A stretch of 5,355 bases of DNA from Acholeplasmatales bacterium (lineage in GTDB: Bacteria; Bacillota_I; Bacilli_A; Acholeplasmatales; Anaeroplasmataceae): positions 1-5,355 of the forward strand of contig JAFPIE010000237.1 in assembly GCA_017388605.1 (NCBI GenBank), given 5' to 3'. Both the position numbers and the translations under genes were made by a program. The notes under the pieces were generated by a model. That model had not been told where the DNA came from. It ran no database searches and saw nothing but the letters and a program-made list of their open reading frames with translations. This document shows, in pieces, positions 1 to 4,030 of the stretch (position 1 is its first letter; each line of letters begins with the position of its first letter).

Positions 1-621
1 GCACATTATGATAGTGTTGCCTATTCTAAGGGAGCATATGATAACGGGACTGGTGTAATTACATTATTGCAATTATATGAATATTATATGAGAAATAAAT
101 CAAAAAGGACCTTGAGGTTTATTTGGTGTGGTAGTGAAGAAATGGGCTTACTTGGAAGTAAAGCCTATGTAAGTAATCATGAGAATGAGCTTGAAAAAAT
201 CGTATTAAATATTAATATAGATATGGTTGCAGTAACTCTAGGCTATGATATAGCCTGTGTTACAGGAGATGTAAGTATTATTCATAATATAGAATATACA
301 TCTAAGGAATTAGGCTTCCCTATTCATGTATACCAGGGAGTATATTCCTCAGATTCAACACCATTTGCAGATAAAGGAATTCCATCGATTTCCTTTGCAA
401 GGCTTGCTAAGCAGGGTGGAGCTACCATCCATTCACATAATGATGTGATTGAACGATTGAGTGAGCCAAATTATATAAAAACCTATACCTTCATTATTAA
501 TTTATCTGAAAGATGGATTAATGCTGCATATTTTCCAATTGAAAGAAAGATGCCTGAAAATATGAAGGATGAATTAGATTATTATCTACTTAGAAAAATA
601 AGACCAGAGAAGAAGTATTAA
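1..621 (+). CDS. M28-family zinc aminopeptidase, 5'-truncated by the window edge
   Basis: This is the C-terminal part (206 residues) of a metallopeptidase whose reading frame is open from base 1, so the true start lies upstream. All expected M28 two-zinc active-site elements are visible: H2 and D4 in AHYDS, the bridging Asp D14 in AYDNGTG, the Glu pair E46-E47 in GSEEMGLLGS (general base and zinc ligand), D74 in NIDMV, and H144 in the closing motif IHSHND. The family removes N-terminal amino acids from peptides, or acts on related substrates, using two zinc ions. The missing N-terminus would hold any signal peptide, so location is unknown; many Gram-positive M28 enzymes are exported or membrane-anchored. 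The tail after the active site is short and charged, with no extra domain. The gene ends 13 bases before the next one, with which it is probably co-transcribed. A TTG at base 67 is not a plausible start because the H2/D14 motifs lie before it. The family call is firm; substrate is unknown. Confidence 0.9.
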   Translation, partial: AHYDSVAYSKGAYDNGTGVITLLQLYEYYMRNKSKRTLRFIWCGSEEMGLLGSKAYVSNHENELEKIVLNINIDMVAVTLGYDIACVTGDVSIIHNIEYTSKELGFPIHVYQGVYSSDSTPFADKGIPSISFARLAKQGGATIHSHNDVIERLSEPNYIKTYTFIINLSERWINAAYFPIERKMPENMKDELDYYLLRKIRPEKKY

Positions 622-626
622 GGAGG
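621..626 (+). promoter_or_regulatory. Consensus Shine-Dalgarno overlapping the peptidase stop codon
   Basis: AGGAGG begins on the last base of the upstream TAA and sits 8 bases before the ATG at 635. It fixes the start of the membrane protein gene and suggests that both genes are read from one mRNA, with possible translational coupling. Confidence 0.85.
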
Positions 627-634
627 AAAAGATT

Positions 635-1447
635 ATGGGAGGATTTCACGGAGGACACAGTGGTGGACACAGCGGAGGATTTCATGGTGGGCATAGCTCA
701 CACAGCTCAAGCTATCATTCGCACTCAAGCTACCATTCACACTCAAGCTACCACTCAACGCATGTCTACGTTAGTGGAAGCTCTATAGATAGTGGATATG
801 GGGCAACCCCAAGTAAGCCTATGAGTTACAAGCAAAAGCTTGGCGTTGGTATTGTTTTATTATTTGTTGGTGTATTTTTGTTTTTATTCCTATTTAAGAC
901 AGCAACTACCGCAACCATAACAAGAACATGGAAGGCACATGATTATTCTTCTACCTATGAGGCCTATGATTTTGAATATTATGCTAGAGGAAGGGTATAT
1001 CATGGTACAGGCGATGATGATTTAGATATTAATCATGAGTTTACCATTCATGAGGGTGAGAAATATGATATTTATGTAAGCTTATTAAGCCCTAGTATTT
1101 ATGATTTTTCACCATCATCGAATGTAATAGCTGTAATATTCTTAGTTATCTTTGGTGGTATTGGTTTAATTACTGTAGTAACCTCTATCCAAGGAATAAA
1201 AAGACACCAAGAAAGGCTTAGAGAGGTTGGAGATGCCAATAAGGATGGCGTCATCGATGATAGAGATATCGAATATGCAGAAGCACAAGCTAAGGCTCAA
1301 ATGGAGGGCACTTACTTAGGTACTAAGAAGGCAGAAAGCGAAAATGCATACAACAAGCATAAGGTTTATAAGAAATGTATATTCTGTGGCACTACCTTAG
1401 CTGATGATGCTTTTGTTTGTCCAAATTGTGGCTCTACACAAAATTAA
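635..1447 (+). CDS. Two-helix membrane protein with His-rich head, DUF3592-like loop, EF-hand-like motif and zinc ribbon
   Basis: A 270-residue protein of unknown function. Residues 1-43 are Gly/Ser/His-rich with 12 histidines, first as GGH/GGF units and then as three SYHS-type repeats. A hydrophobic helix spans about 69-87 and a second about 163-185. The loop between them (about 88-162) is acidic and aromatic, with VYHG and a YDIYVSLLSPSIY stretch, resembling the short DUF3592 domain found between two helices; this is a resemblance judged by eye. After helix 2, D200-D211 (DANKDGVIDDRD) fits a calcium-binding EF-hand/dockerin loop with ligand positions 1, 3, 5, 9 and 12 filled. The C-terminus is a zinc ribbon: C248, C251, C262, C265. 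Lys/Arg before helix 1 (K61, K66, K68) and after helix 2 (K189, R190, R194, R196) put both ends in the cytoplasm by the positive-inside rule. No signal peptide is apparent. The start is set by AGGAGG 8 bases upstream. A role in metal sensing or storage is inference only. Confidence 0.85.
   Translation: MGGFHGGHSGGHSGGFHGGHSSHSSSYHSHSSYHSHSSYHSTHVYVSGSSIDSGYGATPSKPMSYKQKLGVGIVLLFVGVFLFLFLFKTATTATITRTWKAHDYSSTYEAYDFEYYARGRVYHGTGDDDLDINHEFTIHEGEKYDIYVSLLSPSIYDFSPSSNVIAVIFLVIFGGIGLITVVTSIQGIKRHQERLREVGDANKDGVIDDRDIEYAEAQAKAQMEGTYLGTKKAESENAYNKHKVYKKCIFCGTTLADDAFVCPNCGSTQN
710..763 (+). repeat. Three tandem 18-bp in-frame repeats coding SYHS(H)S-type units
   Basis: Three adjacent 18-base units begin at 710, 728 and 746. 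The first reads AGCTATCATTCGCACTCA; the second differs from it at two bases and the third diverges in its last half. Each encodes six residues (SYHSHS, SYHSHS, SYHSTH). The period is a multiple of three, so copy-number change would lengthen or shorten the His-rich head without breaking the frame. Confidence 0.85.
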
Positions 1448-1455
1448 TTTTGAAT

Positions 1456-1492
1456 GCTTAATGGGTTTTAACCATTAAGCTTTTCTTTTGTT
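1456..1492 (+). terminator. Rho-independent terminator after the zinc-ribbon membrane protein
   Basis: GCTTAATGG (1456-1464) pairs perfectly with CCATTAAGC (1472-1480) around a 7-base loop, and is followed by a T-rich run TTTTCTTTTGTT. It lies 9 bases after the stop codon at 1447 and closes the peptidase/membrane-protein unit. Confidence 0.85.
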
Positions 1493-1496
1493 CCTC

Positions 1497-1524
1497 TTTA
1501 CAAATTTGAAATTACTTATATAAT
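1497..1524 (+). promoter_or_regulatory. Sigma-A-type promoter for maf-dusB
   Basis: A -35 box TTTACA (1497-1502) is separated by 16 bases from a perfect -10 box TATAAT (1519-1524), predicting a start near 1531 and a leader of about 25 bases. It sits directly after the upstream terminator and before the maf ribosome site GAGGT (1545-1549). An alternative TTGAAA at 1506-1511 is too close to the -10 box to serve as the -35 element. Confidence 0.75.
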
Positions 1525-1555
1525 TTAAATGCTTGAGTAAAAATGAGGTAGAATT

Positions 1556-2125
1556 ATGAAAAGTATTATTTTAAAAAGTCAATCTCCAAGAAGAAAAGAG
1601 CTATTATCTAAAATGGGATATGATTTTACAGTTAAGGTTTATGATTGTGATGAGACAATGGATAAAAATAAAACTCCATACGAAAATGTAAAGCAGCTTG
1701 GATTAAAGAAGGCATCGATCAACAAAGAAGAGGATTATGGATCTATTTTAATTGGCTGTGATACAATTGTTGTCTTAGATGGAAAAATCTATGGAAAGCC
1801 AAAAAATGAGCTTGATGCATACCATATGCTAAAGACATTATCTGGTAAGAAGCATGAGGTAATGAGTGGTCTTGCTGTTATATATAAGGATTATGTATAT
1901 AATCTTACTGAGGTATCGGATGTATATTTTAAAGACTTAGGCGATAAAGAGATTTATGATTATATTGCTACTAAGGAATGCTTTGGCAAGGCAGGTGCCT
2001 ATGCCATTCAGGGCTTAGGTAGAAATTTAATTGATCATTATGAGGGTTCATTAAATAATATTATTGGACTTCCAACAGAACAGCTTGAAAAGATTTTAGG
2101 TGAAATCAATGGAATGGAAGATTAG
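1556..2125 (+). CDS. maf: Maf-family nucleotide pyrophosphatase (dTTP/UTP type)
   Basis: A complete 189-residue Maf/HAM1-fold protein of normal family length. Maf enzymes hydrolyse nucleoside triphosphates, including modified pyrimidines, to the monophosphate plus pyrophosphate. They are thought to clean the nucleotide pool, and in Bacillus Maf is linked to septum inhibition. Visible motifs are the phosphate-binding SQSPRR (8-13), D32-E33, K52, the catalytic-base region GCDT with D69, GKP at 80-82, KKHEV (98-102), and GKAGAYAIQG (154-163). The last motif is typical of the YhdE branch, which prefers dTTP/UTP, rather than the YceF branch acting on m7GTP; that substrate assignment is from family knowledge. 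The start ATG has GAGGT 6 bases upstream (1545-1549). Its 3' end overlaps dusB by 17 bases. The protein is cytoplasmic and shows no missing key residue. Confidence 0.93.
   Translation: MKSIILKSQSPRRKELLSKMGYDFTVKVYDCDETMDKNKTPYENVKQLGLKKASINKEEDYGSILIGCDTIVVLDGKIYGKPKNELDAYHMLKTLSGKKHEVMSGLAVIYKDYVYNLTEVSDVYFKDLGDKEIYDYIATKECFGKAGAYAIQGLGRNLIDHYEGSLNNIIGLPTEQLEKILGEINGMED
2098..2103 (+). promoter_or_regulatory. Ribosome binding site inside maf that decides the dusB start
   Basis: AGGTGA at 2098-2103 lies 5 bases before the ATG at 2109. A GTG at 2100 in the same frame sits inside this site and has no good Shine-Dalgarno of its own, so 2109 is the better start. The site is within the last codons of maf, so ribosomes finishing maf could re-initiate on dusB. 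Confidence 0.7.
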
Positions 2126-3086
2126 AGATATTGTTATACCAAATCAATTAGTACTAGCCCCTATGGCAGGAAATACAAATGAGGCCTTCCGCATCATTTG
2201 TAAGGAAATGGGTTGTGGGCTTGTGATGGCAGAAATGGTATCAGATAAGGCCATTGGCTTTAAAAATGTAAAAACAATAAAAATGACAAAGGTAAATCCT
2301 ATTGAACATCCCATATCTATGCAAATCTTTGGGGCAGATATAGAATCCTTAGTCAATGCTGCAAAATTTATCGATTTAAAGAGTGATGCAGATATTATTG
2401 ATATTAATATGGGATGCCCTGTAAATAAGGTAGCAAAGAAGAGTGGTGCTGGTGCATCCTTGCTTCAAGACCCAAACAAGGTTTATGAAATAGTAAAATC
2501 TGTAGTAGAGGCAGTATCTAAGCCAGTTACGGTTAAAATTAGACTTGGCTGGGATAGTGATCACATTAACTGCGTAGAAATTGCAAAGCTATGTGAAAAG
2601 GCAGGTGCCTCTGCAATTACACTTCACGCAAGAACGAGAGCCCAAATGTATTCTGGCAAGGCGGATTGGGAATGGATTAAAAAGGTCAAAGAGGCAGTAT
2701 CTATTCCTGTAGTTGGCAATGGAGATATTGTAGATATTGAATCTGCAAGAAAAATGCTTGAATATACAGGTTGCGATGCGATAGCTATCGCAAGAGGAGC
2801 CTTAGGTAACCCCTTCCTATTTAGAGAAATAAAGGCCGCATTAGATGGAAATGATATTCCATCAAGACCAACCCATGAGGAATTATATGATACAATCGTA
2901 AAGCATTATCATTTATTATTAGAGCTTAAGGGAGAGCATCTTGCGATGCTTGAAATGAGAAGCCATGTGGCTTGGTATTTAAAGGGAATGCCAGGATCCG
3001 CAAAGGTAAAGGATGAATGTAATCATCATACAAATTTCGATGAAGTATTAGCTATATTAAGAGAGTATCTAAATATTCAATATTAG
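2109..3086 (+). CDS. dusB: tRNA-dihydrouridine synthase, DusB/NifR3 type
   Basis: A complete enzyme of 325 residues from the ATG at 2109 (328 from the in-frame GTG at 2100). Dus enzymes use FMN and NADPH to reduce selected uridines in the tRNA D-loop to dihydrouridine. Motifs, numbered from 2109, are the FMN-barrel opening LAPMAGNTNEAFR (16-28), EMVSDKA (42-48), QIFGAD (72-77), and DINMGCP with the catalytic Cys C103. Then come KIRLGW (143-148), the FMN-contacting HARTR (173-177), VVGNGDI (201-207) and ARGALGNPFLF (228-238). The C-terminal helical tRNA-binding domain includes RSHVAWYLKGMPGSA (284-298), which closely follows the pattern of bacterial DusB/NifR3. The gene overlaps the end of maf by 17 bases and is expected to depend on the promoter at 1497-1524. 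Pairing with maf is a housekeeping arrangement rather than a known pathway. The exact uridines modified cannot be read from sequence; DusB-type enzymes act around positions 17/20. Confidence 0.94.
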   Translation: MEWKIRDIVIPNQLVLAPMAGNTNEAFRIICKEMGCGLVMAEMVSDKAIGFKNVKTIKMTKVNPIEHPISMQIFGADIESLVNAAKFIDLKSDADIIDINMGCPVNKVAKKSGAGASLLQDPNKVYEIVKSVVEAVSKPVTVKIRLGWDSDHINCVEIAKLCEKAGASAITLHARTRAQMYSGKADWEWIKKVKEAVSIPVVGNGDIVDIESARKMLEYTGCDAIAIARGALGNPFLFREIKAALDGNDIPSRPTHEELYDTIVKHYHLLLELKGEHLAMLEMRSHVAWYLKGMPGSAKVKDECNHHTNFDEVLAILREYLNIQY

Positions 3087-3097
3087 TACTGTCGTTA

Positions 3098-3125
3098 TTG
3101 GCAAAAATGTATTACTTTTTATAAT
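3098..3125 (+). promoter_or_regulatory. Near-consensus sigma-A promoter just after dusB
   Basis: TTGGCA (3098-3103), a 16-base spacer and a perfect TATAAT (3120-3125) lie 11 bases after the dusB stop, predicting a start near 3132. The terminator at 3156-3191 follows at once, so a transcript would be about 60 bases unless it reads through. No open reading frame or clear ribosome site lies between. It may be a fortuitous match in AT-rich DNA. Confidence 0.45.
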
Positions 3126-3155
3126 AAAACATAGCATATATTTCAAATGATCTTT

Positions 3156-3191
3156 AAGAGGATTGACTGAAAACAAGTCAATCCTTTTTTT
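3156..3191 (+). terminator. Strong rho-independent terminator after dusB
   Basis: AGGATTGACT (3159-3168) pairs perfectly with AGTCAATCCT (3176-3185) around the loop GAAAACA. A run of seven T residues follows, starting at 3185. Extra A-T and G-T pairs can extend the base to 3156. It closes the maf-dusB unit and shields the downstream TetR promoter. Confidence 0.9.
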
Positions 3192-3229
3192 GCGTTTATG
3201 TACATTTTTAGTCATTTTCTTTGATTTTG

Positions 3230-3260
3230 TGTTTTAAAAACATCTTGCGAAAAATTTTCG
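3230..3260. other. Two 13-bp AT-rich palindromes in the gap before the TetR gene
   Basis: TGTTTT-A-AAAACA (3230-3242) and CGAAAA-A-TTTTCG (3248-3260) are both perfect 6+1+6 palindromes, with centres 18 bases apart. They lie just upstream of the TetR promoter, at about -70 to -100 relative to its predicted start. They could be protein sites or bent upstream AT tracts, but A/T-run palindromes arise easily in DNA this rich in A and T. The rest of the 3192-3290 stretch shows no gene. Confidence 0.35.
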
Positions 3261-3294
3261 TAAAACTTTCATAACATTTTCAATATCTTTCATG

Positions 3295-3322
3295 TTGTAT
3301 TGTTTAAAAAATGTGGTATCAT
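3295..3322 (+). promoter_or_regulatory. Promoter for the TetR-transporter operon
   Basis: TTGTAT (3295-3300), a 16-base spacer and TATCAT (3317-3322) preceded by TGG give an extended -10 type promoter, with a predicted start near 3329 and a leader of about 72 bases. A weaker alternative is TTGTTT (3300-3305) with TAAATT (3323-3328) at 17-base spacing. Either start would be covered by the inverted repeat beginning at 3328. Confidence 0.6.
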
Positions 3323-3327
3323 TAAAT

Positions 3328-3355
3328 TGTGATAGGCTCACTATCACATTGATAG
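3328..3355. promoter_or_regulatory. Inverted-repeat operator, likely bound by the adjacent TetR regulator
   Basis: TGTGATAG (3328-3335) and CTATCACA (3341-3348) form a perfect 8+5+8 palindrome. A third half-site, TGATAG (3350-3355), faces the central one to give CTATCA-CAT-TGATAG. The half-site TGATAG/CTATCA is the same hexamer seen in classical tetO, though there the two halves are one base apart rather than three or more. Placement over the predicted transcription start fits autorepression. That the 3401-4009 protein binds here is inference from position and shape. Confidence 0.7.
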
Positions 3356-3385
3356 AAAGACTTTGAAATTGAGATTGTTATAAAA

Positions 3386-3391
3386 AAGGGG
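3386..3391 (+). promoter_or_regulatory. Shine-Dalgarno that selects the TetR start at 3401
   Basis: AAGGGG at 3386-3391 directly abuts an ATG at 3392, which leaves no spacer, but is 9 bases before the in-frame ATG at 3401. The latter is therefore preferred. A further ATG at 3410 is 18 bases away and less likely. Confidence 0.6.
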
Positions 3392-3400
3392 ATGACGAAA

Positions 3401-4009
3401 ATGAATAAAATGAAGGATAAAGCAAAGGAATTCATCATTGATGAGGCTTGCAAAATGTTCCTTAAGGATTCCATTGCAGGGGTTACGATGAGTGACATTG
3501 CAAAGGAAGTAGGAGTAGGAGATGCAACAATGTATCGCTACTTTGGCTCGAAACAAAAAATCATTATGGGAGTTGCAGTTAAGCTTGCAAAAGAGGTTTA
3601 TGAAAAATATTCCAAAAATGATGAAGACAAAACAGGCTTTGAAAGAATAAAAGATTTCTATTATACATATCTTGATGTATTTAAAACCAATAATTCCTAT
3701 TTCTCTTTTATTAGAGAATTCGATGCATTCTTCTTAACAGAAGCTAAGGAAAAGGTTGATTATGAATATGAAATTGATCTATTCAAGAATAAATATATAG
3801 AAGCATATGTTTGGGGTGTACAGGATGGTACAGTAAAAAGAATTGATAATGTTGAATTATTCTACTATTCTACAACTCACGCTTTATTAAATCTTTGTAA
3901 GACTCTATCTTATAGTGGTGTATTAGTAAGCCAAGATGAGAAGACCTCCAAAGAGGATGAAATTAAGGCATTAATCGATATTATTCTTTATCGACTAAGT
4001 AATAAATAA
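3401..4009 (+). CDS. TetR/AcrR-family transcriptional regulator
   Basis: A 202-residue protein from the preferred ATG at 3401 (205 from 3392), normal for TetR regulators. The N-terminal DNA-binding domain is clear: helix 1 around KAKEFIIDEACKMF (7-20), then the helix-turn-helix TMSDIAKEVGVGDATMYRYF (29-48), followed by the usual SKQKI (50-54). The rest, about 60-200, is the divergent helical ligand/dimer domain, rich in Phe and Tyr (for example DFYYTYLDVF at 85-94 and FSFIREFDAFF at 101-111). It gives no readable ligand. The gene lies 21 bases before the transporter and downstream of a promoter with an inverted-repeat operator, so it most likely represses its own operon and is released by a molecule related to the transporter's substrate. 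That last step is inference. It is not specifically the tetracycline-resistance regulator; only the family match is supported. Confidence 0.9.
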   Translation: MNKMKDKAKEFIIDEACKMFLKDSIAGVTMSDIAKEVGVGDATMYRYFGSKQKIIMGVAVKLAKEVYEKYSKNDEDKTGFERIKDFYYTYLDVFKTNNSYFSFIREFDAFFLTEAKEKVDYEYEIDLFKNKYIEAYVWGVQDGTVKRIDNVELFYYSTTHALLNLCKTLSYSGVLVSQDEKTSKEDEIKALIDIILYRLSNK

Positions 4010-4030
4010 AAACAAAAAAGGAGAACAAAA

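Noticed and set aside
67..621. A short peptidase gene starting at TTG 67
   Set aside because: The frame is open back to base 1 and the first M28 metal-binding motifs (H2, D4, D14) lie before base 67, so this is a truncated longer gene.
710..763. Possible CRISPR-like or mobile repeat
   Set aside because: The units are directly adjacent with no spacers and are in frame with the protein, so they are a coding tandem repeat.
635..900. Secreted protein with an N-terminal signal peptide
   Set aside because: The first 60 residues are hydrophilic His/Gly/Ser-rich sequence. The first hydrophobic segment starts near residue 69 after lysines and has no clear cleavage site, so it reads as a membrane anchor.
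2144..2564. Two minus-strand open frames (2144-2356 and 2376-2564)
   Set aside because: They lie wholly within the well-supported dusB gene, have no recognisable domains, and are shadows of its codons.
3087..3400. Riboswitch or small protein gene in the dusB-TetR gap
   Set aside because: No recognisable riboswitch core is visible, and the only start codons lead to frames of a few residues.
3344..3556. Minus-strand open frame across the operator and the start of the TetR gene
   Set aside because: It overlaps the helix-turn-helix coding region and the inverted repeat, shows no family features, and has no supported ribosome site.
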